64,000 nt of DNA from Coccinella septempunctata (GCF_907165205.1 NC_058198.1:15973001-16037000); one strand, 5' to 3'. Shown: positions 41,733 to 53,274, counted from the stretch's first letter. The notes: a model not told the origin generated them from the sequence alone. Numbers and translations are program-made.

Positions 41733-42757
41733 GCAGCATTCAGAGCCTTCTCCTTCTCATCCCTCATCAAAGTCACCTTAAAAGATGAATATTTATTCGG
41801 GTGTTTAGACTGGATAGATTCACATTCGGCGTTTGTGAAATGTTTGTTCAAGAAAGTCCCAAGATCGACCAGACTAGTATCAGGTTTCAAATTAGATACA
41901 TGGAAGGTGATCTTCCTTTCATTTCCAGAAACATTTGTTGCTCCCTCGAAACTTCCAACAACAAGTGATGGTCTGAATCTACGGCGCCCCGCATTATTTT
42001 TACGGCCAACCTTAGTCCAATTACTGTCCTCAGTGGGAAACCTCGAAGGTTCATTGACTAGCTTGTGTTTCACATTGGTATGTGAACTCCCTGTGTTTTT
42101 GTCAGTATGAACAACTTCATTGCGTTTTCCGCTATGACGCGTTGGGGACGGAATACTATCGGGAATACCTGAACCCGAAGGGATCATGGGTTCACAACTA
42201 ATTTCATTCGGCAACAGCTGAGCCGGTGAATCATTCGCCGATAAGCCGATATCAGATGTACGCTGCGTTATCAATCGGGGGTTCCGGTTAATGATCTTCT
42301 CACGTGGCTCGGCGTTTTTTCGACCATTAATTTCAGATCGTAACGTTTTTATTTCCTCCGCCAACATGACTATTTGTTTACTCTGGCTGGTAACTAATTC
42401 ATTCAGATTATTTATTCGCTGAGTGAATTGTAGGGAAATCTCCCTTGTAAACTCACGAAAAATATTTTCCATATCGTCTCGTCCAATGTAGAACTTCCCC
42501 ACTGGATTACTATCAGATGCATTCCCATCTTCGTCCGTTACGGCAGTGTTCGGGTACTTTCCAGTACATGATGCACAAGTCCACTCGCCAAGTATTCCTC
42601 TTTCACGAAAACTATTCAAGTCTTCCAAGGTTAGGTTCAAACATTTTAAATGAAAAGAATTTCCACACTTTGTACACTTGATGAAATCATCGTATCGGTC
42701 TAATTTATTCTTACAATGCGAGCACTCGATTCCACGTGTTCTCGTCATGATGGTCAA
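41627..42757 (-). CDS. ORF1: PHD-finger nucleic-acid-binding protein of the CR1-like element
   Basis: 376 codons from ATG at 42757. Residues 12-64 form a PHD-type zinc finger: C12, C15, C28, C31, H36, C39, C61, C64. A predicted coiled coil follows (about 95-145, FREFTREISLQFTQRINNL to EIKTLRSEI), then a Ser/Pro-rich linker and a folded C-terminal region (about 270-350, RKITFHVSNLKPDTSLVDLGTFLNKHF) that resembles an RNA-binding fold in such proteins. ORF1 proteins of this group package element RNA with ORF2. The frame is intact. It ends inside the start of ORF2. Confidence 0.82.
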   Translation of the reverse strand: MTIMTRTRGIECSHCKNKLDRYDDFIKCTKCGNSFHLKCLNLTLEDLNSFRERGILGEWTCASCTGKYPNTAVTDEDGNASDSNPVGKFYIGRDDMENIFREFTREISLQFTQRINNLNELVTSQSKQIVMLAEEIKTLRSEINGRKNAEPREKIINRNPRLITQRTSDIGLSANDSPAQLLPNEISCEPMIPSGSGIPDSIPSPTRHSGKRNEVVHTDKNTGSSHTNVKHKLVNEPSRFPTEDSNWTKVGRKNNAGRRRFRPSLVVGSFEGATNVSGNERKITFHVSNLKPDTSLVDLGTFLNKHFTNAECESIQSKHPNKYSSFKVTLMRDEKEKALNAACWPNNASVRYFFHRRVGNQPTSFPEKSTDSVSYS

Positions 42758-42790
42758 TACTATACAATAACAATAACAATAAAGAGTTCA

Positions 42791-42810
42791 ATAATAATAA
42801 TAATAATAAT
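42791..42810 (+). repeat. (TAA)n tail of the truncated non-LTR element
   Basis: Tail displaced from 38656 by the CR1-like insertion; a further short TAA run remains at 43155-43167, next to the resuming unit. The inverted-repeat element at 42811 sits between them. Confidence 0.75.
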
Positions 42811-43052
42811 AATCAAATTAATTCAGATGCATAACATCCGCAGATAATGAAATCAACGAATGTTACGATCTAAATCGAACTAACAAACTACCATCGCTCG
42901 AAGTATTACCAGAAATTTCATTTCGTCGACAAAGAGTAGATGCTGACCATGGTTTCGGTCTTATTTGACCTCGTCAGAGCAACAAAACTCGATTCGTCAA
43001 CATTCGTTGATTTCATTATCTGCGGATGTTATGCATCTGAATTAATTTGATT
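42811..43052. mobile_element. 242-bp inverted-repeat element carrying a hammerhead ribozyme
   Basis: Perfect 54-bp arms: 42811-42864 (starting AATCAAATTAATTCAGATGC) and 42999-43052. Inserted within a TAA repeat. The 134-bp centre holds a hammerhead core on the minus strand (separate entry). No ORF. A partial second right arm follows at 43063-43124, a 62-bp tandem duplication. It resembles a non-autonomous, ribozyme-processed element more than a simple MITE; Penelope-like and retrozyme-type elements are the known insect relatives that carry hammerheads. Confidence 0.85.
42941..42983 (-). ncRNA. Minimal type I hammerhead ribozyme
   Basis: Minus strand, 5' to 3': stem I strand TGCT (42981-42978), conserved CTGACGA (42977-42971, fits CUGANGA), stem II GGTC/GACC with loop AAATAA (42970-42957), conserved GAAA (42956-42953), a very short stem III CC-AT-GG (42952-42947), then TC with cleavage expected after 42945, and the other stem I strand AGCA (42944-42941). 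All core positions match the hammerhead consensus, and short stem III is typical of the type I ribozymes in Penelope-like elements and retrozymes. Self-cleavage is inferred, not shown. Confidence 0.82.
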
Positions 43053-43062
43053 ATTATTTACC

Positions 43063-43124
43063 CATTCGTTGATTTCATTATCTGCGGATGTTATGCATCT
43101 GAATTAATTTGATTATTATTTACC
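43063..43124. repeat. Tandem duplicate of the right arm of the ribozyme element
   Basis: Repeats 43001-43061 almost exactly (CATTCGTTGATTTC to TTATTTACC), period 62. The next 30 bases (43125-43154) match nothing else seen. Confidence 0.88.
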
Positions 43125-43167
43125 TGCCCTACTGTTGAAGGCGTGATCCATTTCTTAATAATAATAA

Positions 43168-43543
43168 TTTCCGTATAATTCCCCATTTTGAAAAACGATA
43201 GCAGAATATTCCGTATCCAGGAATACCTTGTCAATTTTGGGCATAGTAAGGATAGGCTGGATCATAATTCGACTAAAATAGAGGTTTTCATTTAAACAAA
43301 TTTTTTTCGATGAAAGTACGAAACGAAAGAATTTTTTGGTGGATATGCTGTTAAAAATACATTATGACTTCGACAACAATTCCTGAATGTTGCACCATTC
43401 TATCGTTAAAGCATACTGAAAGCTGGAAATCTTGGAAAATTCAATGTCATGTCACCAGAGTCACATGTTACTCGATGGGGAATCCATGCCGTTTTTTAAG
43501 AAACCAAGTTTTTAGCTCTTATAATATGAGAATATTTCATTTT

Positions 43544-43605
<62 letters not shown>

Positions 43606-43630
43606 TTATTTATTTATTTATTTATTCATT
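43168..43630 (+). repeat. 3.87-kb tandem unit 4, last part, ending in long (ATTT)n
   Basis: Resumes at TTTCCGTATAATTCC, equal to about 11047 of unit 1, and stops inside the ATTT microsatellite (43540-43630), where a Jockey-like fragment begins. It contains the best-looking short frame (MTSTTIPECC...) of this unit region, which I treat as non-coding. Confidence 0.88.
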
Positions 43631-44283
43631 AAAAAACAATATTTACGACATAGAAACGGTTGATGGAAAAGTTGATTTTCTCACCTCTAATATAATAACT
43701 CTATTAGATCTACATGCTCCATTCAAAACATTCAAAATTTCTAAAAATTATTCACCTTGGCTAACCGATACTTTGCGGGATATGATCAAGACCAGAAACC
43801 AGTTACTATCTAAATTTAAGAGATCGGGAGAGATTTCCGACTGGAATATGTACAAACAGCTGAGAAATATTATCACTTCGGCTGTCAAAAAAGAAAAAAA
43901 GGCTTATTATAGCAAGTACATTAATTACAGCGGAAATCCCAAAACTACTTGGACACATCTGAAGAAAATGGGTATTGTTCAGCAAAAAAATAAAGTGCTC
44001 AGCGCTTCTCTTGCCGATGTTGACCGTATTAATGAACATTTCATTAACTCTGTTCCTGACCTGTCCCCCGATGACGATCTATTGTCTTTTTATGCTGACC
44101 GAGATAACTGTTCTGCTTCTTGCTTATTCAGGTTCCGTACTGTTGATGAGATTGAAGTTTTGGAATCCATCAAATCAATCAAGAGTAAAGCTGTTGGTTA
44201 TGATGGCATAAATATACTTACCCTCCACTTGTGTGTACCTCATATACTTCCACATATCACTCATATCCTGAAATATTGTCTGA
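43631..44283 (+). pseudogene. Jockey/CR1-like non-LTR fragment (linker between endonuclease and RT)
   Basis: Open plus-strand frame from about 43633 reading LLDLHAPFKTF, SPWLTDTLRDMIKTRNQL, KKEKKAYYSKYI, TTWTHLKKMG, then KSIKSKAVGYDGINI, the first RT block. This is the region joining endonuclease and RT in Jockey/CR1 elements. It lacks both catalytic parts. The right end joins inverted unit DNA at AAAATATCAACAATTG, a stretch of homology shared with the unit. It sits at the centre of the inverted arrangement of units. Confidence 0.82.
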
Positions 44284-44714
44284 AAATATCAACAATTGAA
44301 AAGTATAAGTTATCGATACATATAATAACTATCTGGATAAGCAAGTATTGAAGCGCATTAGTATTTCAATTCTTAAGTTTGTTTGAAATCTCGCTGCTCC
44401 AAACAATATTTCAAAATTAATAATTTCTAGAGAATTCTTTTTCATCATTTACATTCACGTTGTAGATGGTATACACGTTTTTCCTGAGGAAATAAAAACT
44501 ATAGAAAGAATGTCCCTGAATAGATTTAACGACTCTGATGTATATGCAGAAATCCATGTAGGTTCCTATATATAAGTACAGAATCGTTATTTTTTATTTT
44601 CACCCTAATTATACGGAGCACTACTATCTACTTCATGAATTTCATTTTCAATGTCTTAACCGGAAAACCGAAGAATTTTGAGTATATAATAATGAATAAA
44701 TAAATAAATAAATT

Positions 44715-44745
<31 letters not shown>

Positions 44746-47115
44746 AAAATGAAGTATTTTCATATTATGAGAGCTAAAAACTTGGTTTCTTAAAAAACGG
44801 CATGGATTCCCCATCGAGTAACATGTGACTCTGGTGACATGACAATGAATTTTCCAAGATTTCCAGCTTTCAGTATGCTTTAACGATAGAATGGTGCAAC
44901 ATTCAGGAATTGTTGTCGAAGTCATAATGTATTTTTAACAGCATATCCACCAAAAAATTCTTTCGTTTCGTACTCTCATCGAAAAAAATTTGTTTAAATG
45001 AAAACCTCTATTTTAGTCGAATTATGATACAGCCTATCCTTACTATGCCCAAAATTGACAAGGTATTCCTGGATACGGAATATTCTGCTATCGTTTTTCA
45101 AAATGGGGAATTATACGGAAATAAATTGATATTAGTCCGAAAGTCACACTAAAACATTTGTAAGGCCTCACTATCTCCAAAATTTAAGACGAAAATCGGA
45201 AATTATATTCACGCCCAGTACGAAAAGAAGATATTAAAAAAAAAATAACCAATGCAAGTGACATTCAGTAAAGTGAAAATAAAATATCGCCAAAATAATG
45301 TCGAAATTAGACATGGTCAAACTTATGCAAGTTTTTGGCCGTCCAACTTCATTTGCTGTTTAGATTAGATATTTTATGATTTCTATGCTGATCCGGCTAT
45401 CGAAAATATTCAAAATGATTTTGAAAAGGCCGTTCTATAGAAAAAAGTTTTATTTTGAGATGCTGGGGTTCGAACATAAATCGATAATTAATTGCAATAT
45501 TTCCGAAAAATGCATCAACAATCAAATATCTTATTTCAAAATACTTCAAAGTTCATGCTATACAATTCCTTGTTTTCGCAGGTAGTAATTATGACCAAAT
45601 CGGTCCGTTGCGGGCGGAAACGTTGAGGGATGGTTTATTGTATTGGTTATACTGTACCTGTGTTATTCTGTACCTGTCACCTAGTCAAAGTAACAAATAT
45701 TTTACTGTATACTTCAATACGTCAATGGTTTTGAATAGGGTTTTTTTTGCTTATCAAGAAATAGTAGTCCCGTAGATCAGTTACGCCACTTTTTTGGTTT
45801 TCATGATATTGTTCTGGTTTTTTTTACAGATAAATCCCCTTTGTATTTGTCAAGAGAAATGAGATTTCGATAATTAAGTATGAACGTTGACTTCTATTCT
45901 ATCTGTCTATTATATTCGTCAATGTAAACTGTTCTTTGTTTCAGGCTCAGGTAATTTCTTTGAAATTAATTCATTTTAATGAAACATCCTCTACACATCC
46001 ATATAGCTCATGGAAAACTTCGAAAAACCGAATAAAAAAGTTACTTTCTTCCGTCATGAATTTTTTAAAATGGATTGCTGAAATTAATTAGAGAAAATAA
46101 CGAAAAATTCTGGTTGCAGTAGCCTTTTTCTTGAGGTTGAAACTGGAATAATAATATTCGCGAGAGTACTGAAGCTGGCATATGGAAAAATGAGAAAACA
46201 ATATAAAAAATTACGGTGCGTAGCGTAGCGTTAGATCTATGACGCCATTATAACTAGTGAAACTGGAAAGAGCAAATTTTTCCAATTATCTGTAGGATAT
46301 AAATAGTAGATGAATCCCTAAAACAATGTTCTTGAAAACAAAAAAAGCAGGATTGAAAATTATCCTGGTTATAGTGAACCAATGTCTCAATAAATGAGAG
46401 GATGAAATAACTCAAAACAAACGAAATTAATTCAGGAACATAATACACATTGATATAAAAGTGGACAAACAAATCAACAGTTGTTGGTTTTCATATATCT
46501 GAGTTGATTTCGTTTATTTATCGCCCTTATTCGAAGGCTAACTTATTTGATATCCTCCTACTTAATTTTTACTGATAATTAGTATATCTGGTCATATTTT
46601 GAAGTTTTAATTTTTTTTATACCGTACTTGGAACGGGACCTAACGTTGTCTTTTGAGTACACCTAACAATTTTTAATTTTTTTTTCAAACCTAATGTTTC
46701 ATTTAGAATACACTCTATATCATAAATGATTCATTATATCAGACTTGCACTCTGAATTCATACATAACCTATTGCTTGATTGCAGGTCAAGAAGCGTTCA
46801 GTGGATTTTTTTTTGCATAGTACTTGAAACAGTACTAACTGTTAACTTTTATGATCCCCTATCAATTTTTATTTGTTTTCAAAATTAATGTTTCATTAAG
46901 AATATGCTGTAAATTCAAATATCAGACTTGCACTCCAATATTATGAATTTTCTATTTCTTGATCGCAGTTCAAGGAGCGTTCAGTCTTTTACGCATAGTA
47001 CTTAAAACAGTACTGTTGTCTTTTCTCTACATCTAACAATTTTCAATTTTTCTCGAAGTTAATATTTCATTTTGAATATAGAGCGCGGGCTGGAGTTACA
47101 AATCCTACAAAAGTT

Positions 47116-47517
47116 TCATTTTATAGGTTTCTCCTTCTTCCTTAAAATCTCAATGTAGTCATTCACATTGAAAAGTTTGATATTAGGATCTTCTTTTCTT
47201 CTAATAGATGTCATATTCAGAATCTCCTTCAGAATGAAAGACCTCGTCAAGCGTTTTCTCAGATTTCCGTTCGACACATACTGCTTTTTTTCTCCAACAT
47301 CGGAATTTATTTTCTTCACGACTTTTTGGCTATGTTCATCTTGATTACCTTCTCTCCTTGCAGCGTGAGTGTCGGATTTTTTCTGCGGAACTTTTCCTCT
47401 TTTTCGTTCTCCTACATGTGACTTCAGAAAATTCCTGATTTGAACTGTTCTCCTCAAGTCAATTTGTTTAGACTTCAATTTTTCCAATCCCATTCTCAAG
47501 ATCTTCTTTCTGTCCAT
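47116..47517 (-). CDS. Small basic protein of the tandem unit (copy 4)
   Basis: 133 codons, same frame as 8670-9071, with F-to-L in EIFRKKEK. Unknown family. Basic, probably nuclear if made. Confidence 0.5.
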   Translation of the reverse strand: MDRKKILRMGLEKLKSKQIDLRRTVQIRNFLKSHVGERKRGKVPQKKSDTHAARREGNQDEHSQKVVKKINSDVGEKKQYVSNGNLRKRLTRSFILKEILNMTSIRRKEDPNIKLFNVNDYIEILRKKEKPIK

Positions 47518-47629
47518 CTCGTCTTCCACAATGAAAAAAATATTTAAGTATGAAACGATAAAATTCGATAGTATCAAAGTTAAAAAATGTAAACCACAAC
47601 ACAATATTTGCAGCACGAAGCACATTCAC

Positions 47630-47666
47630 AACTGAATACTTTGTACATCTACTCCGCTGTTATATA
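47630..47666 (-). promoter_or_regulatory. TATA box plus TCAGTT initiator of unit 5
   Basis: Minus-strand TATATAA at 47666-47660 and TCAGTT at 47635-47630, G-rich block just above. Confidence 0.75.
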
Positions 47667-47745
47667 GCCCCTCTACCATCCCTCCCTAGCACCCCACCAC
47701 CCAATTGCCCGTTCCGTCGTCTGATTCGATATTAGATTGCTGTGA

Positions 47746-48616
47746 CTTGAAATTTCTATGGAATCAATGTATTACATTCGTTCAATTTAACTGTCACACG
47801 TCGGACTGTTTGTTGATTTATCCTTAACTTCCTATGACCAATTTTAAAGTGTTACTTTTATTAGTTGTATGATGAGCCTTGAGAAAGGAACAAAATAGTT
47901 CCGAAACGTTGGCGAATTCATAAGAGATTGTTTTTCAACCTGTTCAAATTCCTGCGATATTTTACTTATAGTGTTCAATCCATTATTTATGATACCTAAA
48001 AAGAACATATAAAATATTTTGTTATTTTGTGATACTTGAGCCTAACACTAAAAATACCTAAAATTATAGAGTGTTTTATATAATTATGAGTTTATGAAAC
48101 ATATGAGAATTTAAATGATAATTGTCCAGAGTATTTTTCTTACAGAAAGAATATACTATATTACTGTTTATTTTTTCAAACGTTTCTGATATTATGAAAT
48201 GATAAAATATCAACAATTGAAAAGTATAAGTTATCGATACAGATAATGACTATCTGGATAAGCAAGTATTGAAGCGCATTAGTATTTCAATTCTTAAGTT
48301 TGTTTCAAATCTCGCTGCTCCAAACAATATTTCAAAATTAATAATTTCTAGAGAATACTTTTTCATCATTTACATTCACGTTGTAGATGGTATACACGTT
48401 TTTCCTGAGGAAATAAAACTATAGAAAGAATGTCCCTGAATAGATTTAACGACTCTGATGTATATGCAGAAATCCATGTAGGTTCCTATATATAAGTACA
48501 GAATCGTTATTTTTTGTTTTCACCCTAATTATACGGAGCACTACTATCTACTTCATGAATTTCATTTTCAAGGTCTTAACCGGGAAACCGAAAAGTTTTT
48601 AGTATATAATAATGAA

Positions 48617-48681
<65 letters not shown>

Positions 48682-49057
48682 AAAATGAAATATTCTCATA
48701 TTATAAGAGCTAAAAACTTGGTTTCTTAAAAAACGGCATGGATTCCCCATCGAGTAACATGTGACTCTGGTGACATGACATTGAATTTTCCAAGATTTCC
48801 AACTTTCAGTATGCTTTAACGATAGAATGGTGCAACATTCAGGAATTGTTGTCGAAGTCATAATGTATTTTTAACAGCATATCCACCAAAACATTCTTTC
48901 GTTTCGTACTTTCATCGAAAGAAATTTGTTTAAATGAAAACCTCTATTTAAGTCGAATTATGATCCAGCTTATCCTTACTATGCCCAAAATTGACAAGGT
49001 ATTCCTGGATACGGAATATTCTGCTAACGTTTTTCAAAATGGGGAATTATACGGAAA
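47746..49057 (-). repeat. 3.87-kb tandem unit, minus strand (unit 6, distal part)
   Basis: Precedes unit 5 in the minus direction with the usual tandem junction (47746/47745). Interrupted by a non-LTR element at the TTTCCGTAT site. (TAAA)n at 48612-48680. No gene. Confidence 0.9.
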
Positions 49058-49076
49058 TTATTATTATTATTATTAA

Positions 49077-51709
49077 TGAACTCTTTATTGCATTAAAACA
49101 AGTTTCATACATTTTTATAGAATTGTGCAAAAGGTGGACATATCGCCATGCAATTTCTTCCTGCCAACCAGAAATAATCTATTAAAGAAACTTATATCTA
49201 AAAACAAGAATACCTGACCTAACTTAAATTCAGTTGAACCTGCTCCAAAATAGGGAGAAAGGGGAATGGGAGGGAGAAGGATAGACGTCGCCGAAGAAAG
49301 GGACCATATTAAACATGGGTATCAAGTAAGTGTGATGGGTGAAGCACTTAAATATCTCCTGAGGAAAAACCTAAATGAAAGGTAAGTTACCTTCCGAACG
49401 ATATCCGGAGGGAGGCGATTCCAGAGCCGGGGAAACAGAACTGTGAAGCTATTCGAGCAAACATTAGTCGAGTGGAGTGGTATCCTCAAGGTCAAGTTAT
49501 AGAGTGCCCTTGTCTGACGGACCCCATCTCCCAGAAGACTAAGACCATCATACAGGTATTCAGGCTCGCGGGACCTCAACACCTTGAACCCCAGTAAAAG
49601 AAGATGCCAAATTCGACGTTGTTTGATGGGTAGCAATCCCATATTTTGCCTGAATTGACTTATATGATCAAATTTCCTTAAGTTGTAGACAAATCGTACA
49701 CCTGCATTTTGTAACCGCTTCAGTTTCATCAGCTGTGTGTTTGTGAGACCCATATAGGCTACGTCAGCATAATCGAGTATAGGAAGTACGAGAGAGAAGA
49801 ATAATGTATTCCTGGTTTCGAAGGGCAAGAAGTTGTTTAAAAGTCGGAGTTGATGCAAGATACAGAAGACTCTTGAACTGATAGAAGCAATCTGATTATT
49901 CCAGGATAGAGTTTCGTCCAATAAGATACCAAGGTTTCTAACCTCATTGGAGTAGGGAACAACAACATCGTTGAGGACAATTTTATTATTTACTTTGTCG
50001 ATCAAACCCAAGTTTCGTTTAGTACCGATAATGATCGACTTAGTTTTGGTAGTATTTAGAGTCAGACCTAAGCTCTCAGCGACGACAGACAGTCGTAAGA
50101 GATTCCTGTTTAAATTTTCGATACTAGCCGAGAAATCTTCAACGGAAGTGTGGATATATATTTGTAGGTCATCTGCGAAAAGGTGAAATTTAATGTCCAA
50201 GGAATCAGTCCGTGAGGAGACGTAAATAGAGAATAAAAGAGGACCCATCACGCTCCCCTGCGGAACACCTGAAAACACAGTCACCCAATCAGAGGAGCTG
50301 CCATCTATCTCAACGGATATTTCGCGATCCTTCAGATAAGAGAAGAAGAAGGCTATGGTATGCTCAGCAAAACCCAGCAGACGCAGCCTGGCCAAAAGTA
50401 TATCGAAGTCGAGAGAGTCGAAGGCCTTACTAAAGTCTGAGAGAACTAAAACAGTGAGTAGTTTATTATCCATGGCCACGCTGATATCATCAGTTATTTT
50501 AGTAAGGGCAGTTGTCGTGCTGCGTTTTTGGCGAAACCCCGACTGGTAGCAATTATGAAGATTATTATTATTCAAATAGTTAATAATTTGGCCTTTAATG
50601 ATCTTTTCAAAAATTTTAGATAGAGTAGGGAGTATGGAAATGGGCCTAAAGTCCCCTGGACTCGTGGGATTTTGGCACTTAGGTATGGGAATGATTTTAG
50701 CATATTTCCATGCACTAGGAAAAATGCCAGTTTGAATTGAAATATTGTAGATATGTGACAGCACAGGAAGAATCTCATTCGCAATGAGCCTCAGAAGGCC
50801 CACTCCAATACCATCGGAACCAACCGACCCTGAACCAACCTCTCCCAGAGCAGACTTAACATCGTCTTCATTAATGGGCACAAAATCGAACACACTACCT
50901 GGTGGGGAACATGAGCTTAACTTCATCAATGTATTTGTCTTAATACTTTCATTAATCCTAGTACCAGAATTCGCAAAATGCCGGGCAAGCAGAGAGGGAT
51001 CAAAATTTGCACAAGGTGGGCTGTGCCTCTCGCCCACCCCAACTTAGCGCAAAGTCTGCCAGACCTTCCTTGGTGGTGCGCCATTAAGATTTTCGTGGAG
51101 ATAATCTCTCTTTGCACTCCTGCACATCCGATTGCAAGTGTTCCTCGCAGTACGATAGTGTTCCCTATTTCATTGCATTCTTGATCTCTTCAGTTAACCA
51201 GGGGCATGGAGAATGTCTAACCTTAATGAGTTTCAGGGGCGTAGATTTTTAATATTAATTCATTAAAAATAGTCACCTTTGCATCCAAAGTAGGAGCTTG
51301 ATAAACCGATTCCCAATCAGCAGCCCTCGCAGTTTGAACCAGCCTCGCCAGATCGACACCTCCTAAATTCCGACATTTAATAACTCGAGGCTTAGGTTTA
51401 GGGCATTTGAGTTTAAATCCAGCAAACACCAGGTCATGACGAGAAAATTGATAAGCATGCTGTTGTCCACTGGCAACCACTCTGTTAGGTATAGACGTTA
51501 TAAACAAGTCGAGTAACGTATCACAGGTAGCACTGTGATGCGTGGGCCTGTTATTCACTAGTTTTAGGTTATAGGATTCCAATATGTTCCTCATCGCCCT
51601 CGAACGGGCAGAATTCTGAATCATGCAATTATTCATGTCCCCCATCATGATCACATCCGAATAACAAGCAAAAATTTCGTCCAATACAAACTCCAACTCA
51701 CCAAAAAAT
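49077..51709 (-). pseudogene. CR1/Jockey-like non-LTR retrotransposon, second copy of the 35988 element
   Basis: Minus strand, with the same 5' truncation point and same place in the host unit as 35988-38656, so the two descend from one insertion. (TTA)n lies at 49057-49076. Coding pieces: 51771-51223 (MMGDMNN intact) and 51037-49322 (RT with LSDFSKAFDSLD, GVPQGSVMGPLLF, LFADDLQIY). Lesions: a 9-base deletion near 51240, about 50 bases lost near 51165, and TAA near 51045 (TTGCGCTAAG). It also has four residues (YDGL region) absent from the plus copy, and still has the complete tail GCAATAAAGAGTTCA. Confidence 0.88.
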
Positions 51710-52638
51710 AAATAACTTGATATTAGTCCGAAAGTCACACTAAAACATTTGTAAGGCCTCACTATCTCCAAAATTTAAGACGAAAATCGGAAATTATATT
51801 CACGCCCAGTACGAAAAGAAGATATTAAAAAACAAATAACCAATGCAAGTGACATTCAGTAAAGTGAAAATAAAATATCGCCAAAATAATGTCGAAATTA
51901 GACATAGTCAAACTTATGCAAGTTTTTGGCCGTCCAACTTCATTTGCTGTTTAGATTAGATATTTTATGATTTCTATGCTGATCCGGCTATCGAAAATAT
52001 TCAAAATGATTTTGAAAAGGCCGTTCTATAGAAAAAAGTTTTATTTTGAGATGCTGGGGCTCGAACATAAATCGATAATTAATTGCAATATTTCCGAAAA
52101 ATGCATCAACAATCAAATATCTTATTTCAAAATACTTCAAAGTTCATGCTATACAATTCCTTGTTTTCGCAGGTAGTAATTATGACCAAATCGGTCCGTT
52201 GCGAGCGGAAACGTTGAGGGATGGTTTATTGTATTGGTTATACTGTACCTGTGTTATTCTGTACCTGTCACCTAGTCAAAGTAACAAATATTTTACTGTA
52301 TACTTCAATACGTCAATGGTTTTGAATAGGGTTTTTTTTGCTTATCAAGAAATAGTAGTCCCGTAGATCAGTTATGGCACTTTTTTGGTTTCCATGATAT
52401 TGTTCTGGTTTTTTTTACAGATAAATCCCCTTTGTATTTGTCAAGAGAAATGAGATTTCGATAATTAAGTATGAACGTTGACTTCTATTCTATCTGTCTA
52501 TTATATTCGTCAATGTAAACTGTTCTTTGTTTCAGGCTCAGGTAATTTCTTTGAAATTAATTCATTTTAATGAAACATCCTCTACACATCCATATAGCTC
52601 ATGGAAAACTTCGAAAAACCGAATAAAAAAGTTACTTT
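51710..52638 (-). repeat. 3.87-kb tandem unit, minus strand (unit 6, middle part)
   Basis: Continues unit 6 beyond the non-LTR insertion. At 52638 about 450 bases are missing: sequence jumps from the GTTACTTT region (about 10140 of unit 1) to CAACAACA (about 9690). Confidence 0.88.
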
Positions 52639-53274
52639 GTTGTTGGTTTTCATATATCTGAGTTGATTTCGTTTATTTATCGCTCTTATTCGAAGGCTCA
52701 CCTATTTGATATCCTCCTACTTAATTTTTACTGATAATTAGTATATCTGGTCATATTTTGAAGTTTTAATTTTTTTTATACCGTATTTGGAACGGGACCT
52801 TACGTTGTCTTTTGAGTACACCTTACAATTTTTAATTTTTTTTTCAAACCTAATGTTTCATTTAGAATACAGTCTATATCATAAATGATTCATTATATCA
52901 GACTTGCACTCTGAATTCATACATAACCTATTGCTTGATTGCAGGTCAAGAAGCGTTCAGTGGATTGTTTTTGCATAGTACTTGAAACAGTACTAACTGT
53001 TAACTTTTATGATCCCCTATCAATTTTTATTTGTTTTCAAAATTAATGTTTCATTAAGAATATGCTGTAAATTCAAATATCAGACTTGCACTCCAATATT
53101 ATGAATTTTCTATTTCTTGATCGCAGGTCAAGGAGCGTTCAGTCTTTTACGCATAGTACTTAAAACAGTACTGTTGTCTTTTCTCTACATCTAACAATTT
53201 TCAGTTTTTTTCGAAGTTAATATTTCATTTTGAATATAGAGCGCGGGCTGGAGTTACAAATCCTACAAAAGTTT

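Larger units (their letters stand above)
38657..42776 (-). mobile_element. CR1-like two-ORF non-LTR retrotransposon, apparently complete coding part
   Basis: Inserted in the 3' tail of the preceding element: that element's GCAATA is split from AAAGAGTTC, and CAATA is present at both edges (38656-38660 and 42777-42781), a likely short TSD. Minus-strand order: short leader, ORF1, ORF2, 3' UTR of about 130 bases, then (ATT)n at 38657-38692. Tail-to-tail with the plus-strand element, sharing the microsatellite. Confidence 0.85.
44284..47745 (-). repeat. 3.87-kb tandem unit, minus strand (unit 5)
   Basis: Nearly complete: starts at 47745 (TGTGA, complement of TCACA) and runs down to 44284, equal to about 11850 of unit 1. 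Holds promoter, small ORF, direct repeats and (TAAA)n at 44697-44745. It has no non-LTR insertion at the CAAGTTATTTCCG site, unlike its neighbours. Confidence 0.9.
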
